From positions 2,816,001-2,880,000 of the forward strand of contig LT629302.1 in assembly GCA_900104375.1 (NCBI GenBank): a DNA stretch of 64,000 nucleotides, given 5' to 3'. Positions 1 through 8,536 of this stretch are shown here, piece by piece; the stretch's first letter is position 1, and the number at the start of each line of letters is the position of its first letter. Below the pieces are notes generated by a model that saw only the letters and a program-made list of their open reading frames with translations, did not search any database and had not been told where the DNA came from. The position numbers were made by a program, and so were the translations under genes. The stretch comes from Flavobacteriaceae bacterium MAR_2010_188 (GTDB taxonomy: Bacteria; Bacteroidota; Bacteroidia; Flavobacteriales; Flavobacteriaceae).

Positions 1-2741
1 ATGTCTTAATCACTCTTGAAGGAACTTCCATAAAATCAAATACTGATGAAGTTGGAATATTTGTGCTTAATTGCGAATCTGCAGTTGGGAACCAAGTTTT
101 AATTTTAGAAAAAACAGGATATCTAAAAAAACGTTTTCCCATTGTAGTCAATAAAGGGTCGGTCTTAGAACTAGGAGGTCTTACACTCGATTATGATGTC
201 ACTGTCCAAAAGGATTTATTTGTGATTTCCTTATCTGAAGATCAGTTAAATTCTGAAGAAGATGGACTCGTAGAAAATATGTCCGGACTCTTACAATCTT
301 CTAAAGATGTCTTTCTAAATGCCGCGGCTTACGATTTTAGCGCTACATTTTTTAGACCTCGAGGTCTTGATAATGCAAGCGGAAAAGTTCTGATTAACGG
401 TATTGAAATGAATAAACTTTTTAATGGGAGACCTCAATGGGGAAATTGGGGAGGGCTTAATGATGCCCAAAGAAATCAGGAATTTACCATGGGCATGTCA
501 GCTAATGATTACAGTTTCGGTGATCTTGCCGGGACCAACAATATTGTAATGAGAGCCTCACGATATATTAAAGGAGGACGGCTATCTATTGCTAGTGCCA
601 ATCGAAGTTACCAAGGCAGATTAATGGCAAGTTATAATTCTGGATTGGTCGGCGATGGTTGGGCTTTTTCCTTATTAGCGTCAAGGAGATTTGGAGAAGA
701 AGGTTATGTTGATGGGACTCTTTATGATGCCAATTCGCTATTTATTTCGGTTGAAAAAAAATTATCCCAAACTCAGTTTTTAAATCTATCTGCTATCTAT
801 GCTAAAAATCGCAGAGGAAGGTCGAACGCCATTTCAGATGAAGTATTTCAACTTAAAGGGAATAGGTACAATTCATTCTGGGGATATCAAAATGGGGAAA
901 TAAGGAATTCAAGAATAAGGGAAGTCAACGAGCCAATCGTAATGCTCAACCATTTTTGGGATATCACCTCCAAAGCGAAATTAAATACCAATATCTCCTA
1001 CCAATTCGGTAAAACAGGAAATACCAGAATTGATAACGGTGGCACAAATTTGGTAAATTTTAATGGACAAGAAAGTTATATAGGCGGTGGTAGTAATCCC
1101 GACCCGGCATATTACCAGAATCTACCGAGCTACTTTTTTAGAAATTCAGCTAATAATCCCGATAGTTATAATTACGAGCAGGCATATTTGGCCGAACAAG
1201 AACTGATCAATAATGGACAATTAGATTGGCCTGCCCTATACTCAGCGAATATCTACGAATCATCAATCGGTAATAATGCGATTTATGCTTTACAAGAAGA
1301 CATAAACGAAGACAAGCAGCTTACCGCTAACACCATTCTAGACTTAGAGATTTCTGATAAGACTAGAATCAATTCGGCCTTAAATTTTAAAAACCTAAGA
1401 AGTGAAAACTACGCCATGGTAAATGATTTGTTAGGCGGAAGTGGATTTTTAGATGTTGACTTCTTTGCTGAAGAAATTGGCCAATCAACCGAAGATCAAC
1501 TCGAAAATATTGCACAAAGTGATTTAGAAAACCGAAATAGAATTGTGGTTGAAGGAGACAGGTATAAGTATAATTATAAAATGGACGCTACGATTGTTGA
1601 TGCATTTTCTCAGATTCAAGTTAAATCAAAAATGATTGATTTCTATCTAGGCGGGACCCTTGCTAATACTTCTTATCAAAGGATTGGATTGTTCGAAAAC
1701 GGGAATTATCCAGGCAATAATTCCAATGGAAAAAGCGAGAAAACTAACTTCTTCAATTATGGAATAAAGTCTGGGCTAACTTATAAAATCTCGGGACGTC
1801 ATTTATTAGATTTTAATGCTTCCTATTTTACGAAAGCACCGACAATAAGAAATTCCTTTGAAAATGCTAGACAGAACAATTACCTGATTCAAGGATTAGA
1901 AAGTGAAACCATATATTCTGCAGACATAAGTTATATCTACCGTAGCCCTTATCTAAAAGGGAGAATCAGCAGTTTCTATTCCCAATTTAAAGATGGAACT
2001 GACTTAGGATATTATTTTACTGAGGATTTGGCAGGTCGTGGTTTTAATTCTGGCGATGCCTTTGTCCAAGAAATTTTAACTGGTGTAGATAAGAGAAATC
2101 TTGGAGTGGAATTTGGATTGGAATATCAAGTCACTACCACAATTAAACTTAAGGCCGCAGCTTCAGTGGGCCAATATATCTATTCTAATCGCCCAAATAT
2201 CTATTTGACCAGCGATGATTTTGATGACAGAATAACATTTGGTGATGGAAAAACAAATTTAAAAAATCTGCACCTTGGTGGCGGTCCAGAGCGAGCTTAT
2301 CAAATCGGGTTCGAGTATCGCGACCCTGATTATTGGTGGTTTGGTGCAACTACAAATTATTTTTCCAATGCTTACATTAACGTGAGCAAACTTGCTAGAA
2401 GTTCAAATTTCACTACAGATTTTGACGGGCAACCTTATAATAATTTCGATTTAGAGCTTGCAAATAGCCTGTTAAAACAAGAAAAGTTTAACGGCTATCT
2501 TTTGGTTAACGCCGTAGGAGGAAAATCATGGTTGATAAAGAAATATTTCCTAGGATTTTTTGCCTCAGTGAATAACATTCTTGGTCGGGAATACAAAACC
2601 GGAGGTTTTGAGCAATCACGTTTGGCGACATATCCCAGACTACTAGAAGAAAAGAACCGAAGTAACGGAAGAATATTTGGCCCGCGTTATTTCTTCGGGT
2701 ATGGAACAACCTATTATTTAAATCTTTATGTGAGATTCTAA
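1..2741 (+). CDS. TonB-dependent outer-membrane receptor, 5' end missing
   Basis: Outer-membrane beta-barrel that would import a substrate with TonB energy. The frame is already open at base 3, so the gene starts upstream of the window; the GTG at 63 is not a real start. The first visible residues resemble the end of a carboxypeptidase-regulatory-like domain (VLITLEGTS, TDEVGIF). A plug follows (LLQSSKDVF, RPRGLDN, GKVLINGIEMN), then a long barrel rich in aromatic residues and N/G turns that ends in LNLYVRF, the usual terminal aromatic residue. The DUF5689 lipoprotein gene starts 13 bp downstream, so the two are probably co-transcribed. The substrate cannot be read from the sequence. It lacks a SusD-type partner, so it is not a standard SusC/SusD pair. 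Confidence 0.93.
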   Translation, partial: VLITLEGTSIKSNTDEVGIFVLNCESAVGNQVLILEKTGYLKKRFPIVVNKGSVLELGGLTLDYDVTVQKDLFVISLSEDQLNSEEDGLVENMSGLLQSSKDVFLNAAAYDFSATFFRPRGLDNASGKVLINGIEMNKLFNGRPQWGNWGGLNDAQRNQEFTMGMSANDYSFGDLAGTNNIVMRASRYIKGGRLSIASANRSYQGRLMASYNSGLVGDGWAFSLLASRRFGEEGYVDGTLYDANSLFISVEKKLSQTQFLNLSAIYAKNRRGRSNAISDEVFQLKGNRYNSFWGYQNGEIRNSRIREVNEPIVMLNHFWDITSKAKLNTNISYQFGKTGNTRIDNGGTNLVNFNGQESYIGGGSNPDPAYYQNLPSYFFRNSANNPDSYNYEQAYLAEQELINNGQLDWPALYSANIYESSIGNNAIYALQEDINEDKQLTANTILDLEISDKTRINSALNFKNLRSENYAMVNDLLGGSGFLDVDFFAEEIGQSTEDQLENIAQSDLENRNRIVVEGDRYKYNYKMDATIVDAFSQIQVKSKMIDFYLGGTLANTSYQRIGLFENGNYPGNNSNGKSEKTNFFNYGIKSGLTYKISGRHLLDFNASYFTKAPTIRNSFENARQNNYLIQGLESETIYSADISYIYRSPYLKGRISSFYSQFKDGTDLGYYFTEDLAGRGFNSGDAFVQEILTGVDKRNLGVEFGLEYQVTTTIKLKAAASVGQYIYSNRPNIYLTSDDFDDRITFGDGKTNLKNLHLGGGPERAYQIGFEYRDPDYWWFGATTNYFSNAYINVSKLARSSNFTTDFDGQPYNNFDLELANSLLKQEKFNGYLLVNAVGGKSWLIKKYFLGFFASVNNILGREYKTGGFEQSRLATYPRLLEEKNRSNGRIFGPRYFFGYGTTYYLNLYVRF

Positions 2742-2754
2742 AAACATTAGCCTA

Positions 2755-4164
2755 ATGAAAAATTCAACGTATCATTTATACATTTTGATTTGCTCCATTC
2801 TCATTCTGAACAGCTGCGTACAGGATGATGACTTTAAGGTGCCAGAATTAGAAATCGCCGAGCCAGAAATATCTGGGAATATTATTGATATAGATGCCGT
2901 TCTAGGAATTTACCATCAGAATGATGAACTATTTACGTTTACTGAATCAAGCGATTATGTTGAAGGTTATGTAATTTCTAGCGACGCGGCAGGCAATTTC
3001 TTTAAACAATTGATAATTCAAGATAAGCCCGAAAACCCCACGGCGGGGATTGCTATTGAGGTCGATGTTAATCCGCTGTCAGCAATTTATCCATTCGGGA
3101 TGAAGGTCTATATAAAACTGGAAGGATTGTCGGTGGGATTGGATAACGGCGTCATAAAACTAGGTAGAGCCGATGGCAATCAAATTTCAAGAATATCGTC
3201 TTCACAATTGGATGAATATATCATCAGGACACCACGTATTGAGACAATAATTCCTCGGCAAATCAACATGACCGAATTGAGCGATGAAGTTGAAAACCTC
3301 TACATGCGTTTCAACAATGTACAATTTAGCAGATTCGAGGTAAACAGCGAAAACTCCAAAACCTTTGCTTCGGACGATTTAGATGAATTTGATGGTGAGC
3401 GGATTTTGGAAAGTTGTGAGGTAAACCGTTCCATAGTTTTAAGTACAAGTACTTTTGCGGATTTTAAATCCCTTCGTCTTCCGGCAGGTAGTGGCTATTT
3501 GGATGGGATTTTAACCCGCGATTTCTTTGATGATTTTTACACCGTGTATCTAAACTCTCCCACCGACATCCATTTTGACAGTTCAAACCGCTGTGATTAT
3601 GAGCCATTTTCTATTGCAGGGTCAATAAATTGTGAAAATCTACCATTACGCGGACAAGTTATCTTTAATGAAAATTTTGATTTATTGAACACTATACCAG
3701 TTTTAAGGGCAGCCGGTTGGATCGATGAAAATATTAGCGATGGCTCAACCAAATATACAATAGGTAGTTTTAGTGGTAACCGCTACCCACAGATTACAGG
3801 GTTTAATTCTGCAGAATATATAATAGACAGTTGGCTGGTCACACCCCCGATCGACTTGGATAAAACAAGCACGGATTTCTTTAAATTCGATCTACAGGCA
3901 AGTTATAGCAATGGCAAAATCCTTTCAGTTCTATTTACCACCAATTACTCAGGTAAGATCGAAACCACAGATTGGTATTTATTGGAAGATGTATCCATCC
4001 CAATTGGACCTTCCTCAGGATTTGGACCTTGGGTTCAAGTGAATGCTATAAATACGTCTTGCATTCAAGGTTCGGAAGTAAGGTTTGCCTTTAGATACCA
4101 AGGTTCTGACCCAAGTGGTACCACTAGATACCATATTGATAATGTTAAGGTGATTGGGGAATAG
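2755..4164 (+). CDS. DUF5689 lipoprotein with C-terminal choice-of-anchor J-like domain
   Basis: Predicted surface or periplasmic lipoprotein of 469 residues. The signal sequence ends in a lipobox (LILNSC, Cys about residue 21) followed by acidic residues (QDDD). Residues about 35-270 fit the DUF5689 family, an OB-fold-like domain found in Bacteroidota (YVEGYVISSDAAGNF, IIQDKPENPTAGIAIEV). After a Cys-containing linker, residues about 305-469 look like a jelly-roll 'choice-of-anchor J' module (ENFDLLNTIPVL, AGWIDEN, SWLVTPPIDLD, YHIDNVKV). It lies 13 bp behind the TonB-dependent receptor and probably forms the outer partner of that receptor. Nucleic-acid or nucleotide binding is only a guess from the OB-like fold and the nearby endonuclease-family gene. 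Confidence 0.85.
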   Translation: MKNSTYHLYILICSILILNSCVQDDDFKVPELEIAEPEISGNIIDIDAVLGIYHQNDELFTFTESSDYVEGYVISSDAAGNFFKQLIIQDKPENPTAGIAIEVDVNPLSAIYPFGMKVYIKLEGLSVGLDNGVIKLGRADGNQISRISSSQLDEYIIRTPRIETIIPRQINMTELSDEVENLYMRFNNVQFSRFEVNSENSKTFASDDLDEFDGERILESCEVNRSIVLSTSTFADFKSLRLPAGSGYLDGILTRDFFDDFYTVYLNSPTDIHFDSSNRCDYEPFSIAGSINCENLPLRGQVIFNENFDLLNTIPVLRAAGWIDENISDGSTKYTIGSFSGNRYPQITGFNSAEYIIDSWLVTPPIDLDKTSTDFFKFDLQASYSNGKILSVLFTTNYSGKIETTDWYLLEDVSIPIGPSSGFGPWVQVNAINTSCIQGSEVRFAFRYQGSDPSGTTRYHIDNVKVIGE

Positions 4165-4194
4165 TATACAAACAAATTTTCCTAAATTGCCGGC

Positions 4195-4566
4195 ATGTTC
4201 GACAACATCTTTTATTCCATTTTTAATAAGTTAAAACCAAGGTTTGGAAGAAAAGCTAATAACCTGGCGATTCTTTATATCAGTATTCTACAACTGCTGA
4301 TTGTAATGGTTATTGGTGTTTTTCTAAAGGCATTCTTCTCTAATATGAATAGCAATTTCCTTTCAGACGAAAAAATTTCAATCTTATTTATTCTTGCCAC
4401 CATCTTTATCTTCTTTAAAAATTGGATCCAATACAGCGGTAAGAAACGAAAGGTAAAGAACTCAAAGGTTAACCATTCTAATTCGAAAGCGTTTGGCGTT
4501 TATGGTTTAATTCTCTTCCCTGTTGGATGTATCGTTCTGCTTTTAATCTTAAATCAGGCGATTTAA
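4195..4566 (+). CDS. Small inner-membrane protein of unknown function
   Basis: A 123-residue protein with three predicted membrane segments, about residues 23-47 (LAILYISILQLLIVMVIGVFL), 61-75 (ISILFILATIFIFF) and 100-121 (VYGLILFPVGCIVLLLIL). Between the second and third lies a strongly basic loop (GKKRKVKNSKVNH), which by the positive-inside rule should face the cytoplasm. No signal peptide, catalytic motif or family I can name. It starts 30 bp after the DUF5689 lipoprotein and could be the last gene of that operon. The ATG at 4195 follows an AT-rich leader without a clear Shine-Dalgarno site, as is usual in this phylum. Confidence 0.7.
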   Translation: MFDNIFYSIFNKLKPRFGRKANNLAILYISILQLLIVMVIGVFLKAFFSNMNSNFLSDEKISILFILATIFIFFKNWIQYSGKKRKVKNSKVNHSNSKAFGVYGLILFPVGCIVLLLILNQAI

Positions 4567-4573
4567 TTTAGTT

Positions 4574-4607
4574 GTTGGTTTTTGGTTTTTGGATTTTGGT
4601 TTTTGGA
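4574..4607. repeat. Short degenerate TTTTTGG repeat
   Basis: Just after the small membrane gene, the word TTTTTGG is iterated with small variations four times. The rest of the gap up to 4724 is T-rich with repeated CTTGATTCT/CTATTCTTG-like words and holds no gene. Comparable iterated-word intergenic stretches occur at 16.51-16.60, 43.57-43.67 and 45.02-45.11 kb. Confidence 0.6.
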
Positions 4608-4724
4608 AGTTAGAAAAGGCAAATAACTTTCATCAGAACCTTTTATCATTCAGTTATTTTGCTTCACACTACTTTATACTTAATTCTTGATTCTCTATTC
4701 TTGCTCTTCTATTCAATCTGTTAT

Positions 4725-5681
4725 CTACACACCCTTACTCAGCAAAATATAAACCGGAAAGTGGTCACTAAAACCACCTTTATATCTTTTGCCTGCATAG
4801 GTTCTATAAGGTTGTCCGGCAAATTTACCGTTGTATTGGGTCAGGAATTTTTCATTGAAGACTTCAGCTTTTTCAAATTTTAAGGAGTCTGATGCTGGTT
4901 TAAAAAAGTTAGGGCTTATTATCATTTGATCAAAAAAGTTCCAATTAAAATTATGATTCTGACTTCCTTTATCAATAGACCAAACTGTTTTTACCGCGTT
5001 GTAAAATCCGGTTTTGTCAGTTAAATAAGTAATACTGCTGTCATCTGGATTGTCATTAAAATCGCCCATAATTACAATTTTTGGGTCATTATGAACGAGC
5101 CGCAATTTTTCAACAATATGCACATTGATTTCTGCCGCCGCTTGTCTTTTTGGCCCAGAAAGCACTTCACCTTCACGACGTGAAGGCCAATGATTTAGCA
5201 CTACACTAATCAATTCACCTTGTAGTTTTCCAGTGACAAGAAGCACATCTCTAGTAAAATCACGTGTTTTAAATTCATCCTCGAGGAGAACCGGAAAGAT
5301 TTCGGAGCTTTCTAATTTAAACAGATCCTTGTTGTACAAAAGCGCCACGTCGATGCCCCGTTCATCGTAAGAGTCGTAATGCACAAAATCATAATTATGC
5401 TCACTGAGGTCTTTAGACTTAATAAGGTCGCGCAGTACTGTTTTATTTTCAACTTCCGCTAAACCTATCAATGCCGGCAGATATGCGCTTTCGTGTTTCC
5501 CGATTTGCGAAATTGCAGTGCCTATCTTATATAATTTACGGTCGTATCTTTTATTGGTCCACCTACGGTCCGCTGTAGGCAGAAAATCATCGTCATTGGT
5601 CATAGAATCGTTTTCGGTATCGTAGAGATTCTCTAAGTTGTAAAAAGCGATAGTTAGGATATTCTTTGGGTTACTGTCCAT
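4725..5681 (-). CDS. Endonuclease/exonuclease/phosphatase (EEP) family protein
   Basis: A 318-residue member of the metal-dependent EEP superfamily (DNase I / exonuclease III / phosphodiesterase fold). The diagnostic motifs run in order: N-terminal FYNLENLYDTEND, LIGLAEVEN with the metal-binding Glu, DVALLYNK, NHWPSRR with the catalytic His, MGDFNDNPDDSS with the Asp/Asn pair, and SDHFPVY with the terminal Asp-His. No signal peptide is seen from this start, so it appears cytoplasmic unless the true start lies upstream. It is convergent with the TonB receptor/DUF5689 cluster; EEP genes sit near such clusters in related genomes as I recall. The sequence alone does not separate nuclease from phosphodiesterase activity. 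Confidence 0.85.
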   Translation of the reverse strand: MDSNPKNILTIAFYNLENLYDTENDSMTNDDDFLPTADRRWTNKRYDRKLYKIGTAISQIGKHESAYLPALIGLAEVENKTVLRDLIKSKDLSEHNYDFVHYDSYDERGIDVALLYNKDLFKLESSEIFPVLLEDEFKTRDFTRDVLLVTGKLQGELISVVLNHWPSRREGEVLSGPKRQAAAEINVHIVEKLRLVHNDPKIVIMGDFNDNPDDSSITYLTDKTGFYNAVKTVWSIDKGSQNHNFNWNFFDQMIISPNFFKPASDSLKFEKAEVFNEKFLTQYNGKFAGQPYRTYAGKRYKGGFSDHFPVYILLSKGV

Positions 5682-5742
5682 AGATTGGGCGTTTGGGTTA
5701 ATTTAACCACTAAAAATACTAAAACCCCTAGATGCAAATGAT

Positions 5743-5750
5743 TAACTTTG
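5743..5750 (+). promoter_or_regulatory. Putative -7 element for hflX
   Basis: TAACTTTG matches the Bacteroidota -7 consensus TAnnTTTG and ends 16 bp before the hflX ATG. I find no good TTG at the expected -33 distance, so support is moderate. Confidence 0.5.
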
Positions 5751-5766
5751 TGTTTTAATTCAATTT

Positions 5767-6978
5767 ATGCTCGAAACAAAAGATTTATCATTAGAAAAGA
5801 CCGTACTTATTGGGATAATTACCCAAGACCAAGATGAAGAAAAATCTAAGGAATATTTAGATGAACTAGAATTTCTTACTTACACAGCTGGTGGTGAGGT
5901 GCTGAAACGATTCACCCAAAAGATGGACATCCCTAATCCTAAGACTTTTATTGGGACTGGGAAGATGGACGATGTAAAGAAGTATATTGAAGAGCATGAA
6001 GTTGGTACAGCAATTTTTGATGATGAACTTTCGGCTACCCAAGAACGTAACATCAGTAAAATCCTTAATTGTAAAGTCTTAGACCGTACCAATCTAATTC
6101 TCGATATTTTTGCCCAAAGGGCGCAGACCAGTTATGCAAGAACGCAAGTAGAATTGGCGCAGTTTGAATATCTGCTACCAAGATTACGAGGAATGTGGAC
6201 CCACTTAGAAAGACAACGTGGTGGTATTGGTATGCGCGGACCTGGTGAAACAGAAATAGAAACAGATAGAAGGATCGTTAGGGACAGAATTAGCCTTTTA
6301 AAGGACAAAATCAATTCTATCGATAAGCAAATGGCTACCCAACGTGGCAATCGGGGTCAGTTGGTAAGAGTGGCGTTGGTAGGTTACACTAATGTTGGAA
6401 AGTCTACCGTAATGAACGTAATTAGTAAAAGTGATGTTTTTGCCGAAAACAAATTGTTCGCCACACTAGATACCACCGTGAGAAAAGTGGTAATCAGGAA
6501 TCTTCCTTTTCTACTAAGTGATACGGTTGGATTTATTAGAAAACTGCCAACCCAGTTGGTAGAATCCTTTAAAAGTACTTTAGATGAAGTTAGAGAAGCA
6601 GACCTTTTGCTTCATGTTGTAGATATATCGCATTCTAATTTTGAAGAACATATACAATCCGTTAATAAGATATTATCTGAAATTGGAAGCGGCGATAAGC
6701 CAACCCTAATGGTTTTCAACAAAATTGATGCCTACAAACAAACTGCTCTAGATAAGGACGATTTAGTTACCGAAAAAACAGAAGAGCATTACTCACTTGA
6801 AGAATGGAAAAAAACTTGGATGAATCGCATAGGCGACAATGCCATATTTATTTCCGCCTTAAATAATGAGAATATGAAAGATTTTAGGCAGAAGGTTTAT
6901 TCTGCGGTAAGGGAAATCCATGTGAGCAGGTTTCCTTATAACAATTTTCTTTATCCAGATATCAGTGAGGAAGAGTAA
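5767..6978 (+). CDS. hflX: GTPase HflX
   Basis: Ribosome-associated GTPase of the Obg-HflX superfamily, 403 residues, about the usual length. The N-terminal HflX domain carries the conserved GTGKMDDV. A basic linker with RGGIGMRGPGETEIETDRR precedes the G domain. The G motifs are present: G1 GYTNVGKST (about residues 206-214), G3 DTVGF, G4 NKID, and a G5-like FISAL. HflX binds the 50S subunit and in other bacteria helps split or rescue stalled ribosomes, especially under heat stress. It stands alone, with a -7-like TAACTTTG upstream and a strong hairpin terminator just after its stop. Confidence 0.97.
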   Translation: MLETKDLSLEKTVLIGIITQDQDEEKSKEYLDELEFLTYTAGGEVLKRFTQKMDIPNPKTFIGTGKMDDVKKYIEEHEVGTAIFDDELSATQERNISKILNCKVLDRTNLILDIFAQRAQTSYARTQVELAQFEYLLPRLRGMWTHLERQRGGIGMRGPGETEIETDRRIVRDRISLLKDKINSIDKQMATQRGNRGQLVRVALVGYTNVGKSTVMNVISKSDVFAENKLFATLDTTVRKVVIRNLPFLLSDTVGFIRKLPTQLVESFKSTLDEVREADLLLHVVDISHSNFEEHIQSVNKILSEIGSGDKPTLMVFNKIDAYKQTALDKDDLVTEKTEEHYSLEEWKKTWMNRIGDNAIFISALNNENMKDFRQKVYSAVREIHVSRFPYNNFLYPDISEEE

Positions 6979-6981
6979 TAA

Positions 6982-7015
6982 AAAAAAGCCATTGATTTAG
7001 ATCAATGGCTTTTTT
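6982..7015. terminator. Bidirectional intrinsic terminator between hflX and the DUF3078 gene
   Basis: A GCCATTGAT / ATCAATGGC stem with a TTAG loop is flanked by A and T runs on its two sides. It therefore gives a hairpin plus U-tract on both strands and serves the convergent genes hflX (+) and DUF3078 (-). Confidence 0.9.
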
Positions 7016-7031
7016 AATGAGTTTTATTTAT

Positions 7032-7961
7032 TCAAAAAGCATAGCTTATACCTACGGTATAATAAGACTGTAACTTATTGTCTACATTATCGAAAGTGGC
7101 GTTTTCATCACCTTGCGTATTTATCGCATAGTTAAGTGCTTCTTGCTTGTTTTTTCTTAACCCGATATCGGCGCCTACTCCAAATTTCTTCCAAAGGGTC
7201 CAAGCAAAAGAGTTGGTCCAGGTCCAGTTAGAATAGTCAGAACTCTTATAGCTTTGAAAAGCCGATAAATTAGATTTAAAACTCACCTGACCAATTTGTC
7301 TGGTATAATCAGCAACGATTTTTGCGCCTAAGGAAGATTCAAAAATGTTGTCTTCCTTACTAAAAACGAAGTTATAGTTTAAAGGATGTACCACGACTAC
7401 TAGATTTTCGATTGGAGTCCAAGTACCACCGACACCAATATCTAAATATCCAGGATCATTAAAATTATCTAGGATAGTAGTTCTATACTCTGATAAGGCC
7501 GAAGCAGCAAAGTTCTCGTTAATCTTATAGCCAAACAAAGATGAAATATTAAATACGTCTGTGGTTGGGTTAAAACTATCATCGTCTAATTCATTATCCT
7601 TATCATCAAATTTTTGCCACTTTAGATTAGCGGTCATCGCATTTCTCCAAAAATATTGTGGATCTTTTAAGTTGGCATAACCATTAAAATTAATACCGAT
7701 ATTTCCGGTTGAATTGTTTGGGCTTCCTTGGGCGTACCAGTTATTAAAGCCAGAAACACTTCCGCCAATAACACCGAACGCTCCGACTTTCCAGCCTGGT
7801 AATGCGTCAATTTCTGACTGTATGGCATTTACTCGTTTTTGAATTGCAGCGATAGAATCTTTCTTCGCAGATTTTGCAACTTCTAATTCTTGCTCTGTCT
7901 GGGAATAACCAAAGGTCACAATCAGCAGAATAAACATGGTGATTAGTTTTGATTTTTTCAT
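7032..7961 (-). CDS. DUF3078 outer-membrane-type protein
   Basis: A 309-residue exported protein of the DUF3078 family, common in Bacteroidota. An N-terminal signal peptide (MKKSKLITMFILLIVTFGYSQ) precedes a short coiled-coil-like segment (AKSAKKDSIAAIQKRVNAIQ). The remainder alternates aromatic and polar residues like beta strands (GWKVGAFGVIGGSVSG, QYFWRNAMTANLKWQKF) and ends in YTVGISYAF, a C-terminal aromatic consistent with an outer-membrane beta-barrel. The function is unknown. It is the last gene of the leftward run from sufE and shares a bidirectional terminator with hflX. Confidence 0.85.
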   Translation of the reverse strand: MKKSKLITMFILLIVTFGYSQTEQELEVAKSAKKDSIAAIQKRVNAIQSEIDALPGWKVGAFGVIGGSVSGFNNWYAQGSPNNSTGNIGINFNGYANLKDPQYFWRNAMTANLKWQKFDDKDNELDDDSFNPTTDVFNISSLFGYKINENFAASALSEYRTTILDNFNDPGYLDIGVGGTWTPIENLVVVVHPLNYNFVFSKEDNIFESSLGAKIVADYTRQIGQVSFKSNLSAFQSYKSSDYSNWTWTNSFAWTLWKKFGVGADIGLRKNKQEALNYAINTQGDENATFDNVDNKLQSYYTVGISYAF

Positions 7962-8006
7962 CGTAATTTTTTTGTTGATTTAAAGTTGAAGATTAAAATG
8001 TAATTC

Positions 8007-8516
8007 CTAATTTTTCTTTTTATAAAGTGGCACTGCAGAACATGCCTCCCCGTACATTATAGATTTTACAAGAGGTTGTAATTTATTTGCCAAGCCTAAA
8101 TATGCGTTTAGTGGCACTGGTTTATTAGAGCAGCCTTTTAAGATGATGGGCTTGTTCTTATAAGGTTCAATATCTATTTTATTAATAATATCCTTGTATA
8201 AGGAGCTCTCTAAATCTATAAGATTCCCACTGATTACGACTTTCGCATAGGGCGCCATACTTAGACTCACTAAAGTAAATGCCCAAGTAGGAACTATAGC
8301 GTCAGAACTGCAAGTGATGGCTACAAAGGCGTCAGTATATTTCTCCCAGTCGTGGGTTTTTATCCTCTCTCTGAATTCTTTTTCGCGAAGAACAAAACCT
8401 TCGTGCAGCCATTCGCTAAGATCAAATAAAATACGCTGTCCTACAGGATAATAATCCTCTAAGTCTATGACTATTAGCTTACTTAGCGCAACTCTATTAA
8501 CAATTTCTTCTTGCAT
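8007..8516 (-). CDS. DUF2480 family protein
   Basis: A 169-residue cytoplasmic protein of the DUF2480 family, regularly found beside SUF genes in flavobacteria. Recognisable segments are NRVALSKLIVIDLEDYYP, FDLSEWLHEGFVLREKEFRE, DAFVAITCSSDAIVPTWAF and LKGCSNKPVPLNAY. I take the ATG at 8516 (MQEEIVNR) rather than the one at 8531, because a perfect -7 octamer (8521-8528, minus strand) overlaps the codons between them. The two Cys-containing motifs (CSSDA, GCSNK) could bind metal or sulfur, but that is inference. The biochemical role is unknown; the context suggests Fe-S metabolism. Confidence 0.83.
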   Translation of the reverse strand: MQEEIVNRVALSKLIVIDLEDYYPVGQRILFDLSEWLHEGFVLREKEFRERIKTHDWEKYTDAFVAITCSSDAIVPTWAFTLVSLSMAPYAKVVISGNLIDLESSLYKDIINKIDIEPYKNKPIILKGCSNKPVPLNAYLGLANKLQPLVKSIMYGEACSAVPLYKKKN

Positions 8517-8520
8517 AGTG

Positions 8521-8528
8521 CAAAAATA
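8521..8528 (-). promoter_or_regulatory. -7 element immediately before the DUF2480 start
   Basis: On the minus strand this reads TATTTTTG and is followed by CACT and then the ATG at 8516. This matches TAnnTTTG so close to the start codon that the message would be leaderless or nearly so. It supports the shorter start and gives this gene a transcription start of its own inside the gene run. Confidence 0.6.
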
Positions 8529-8536
8529 CAAGTTCT

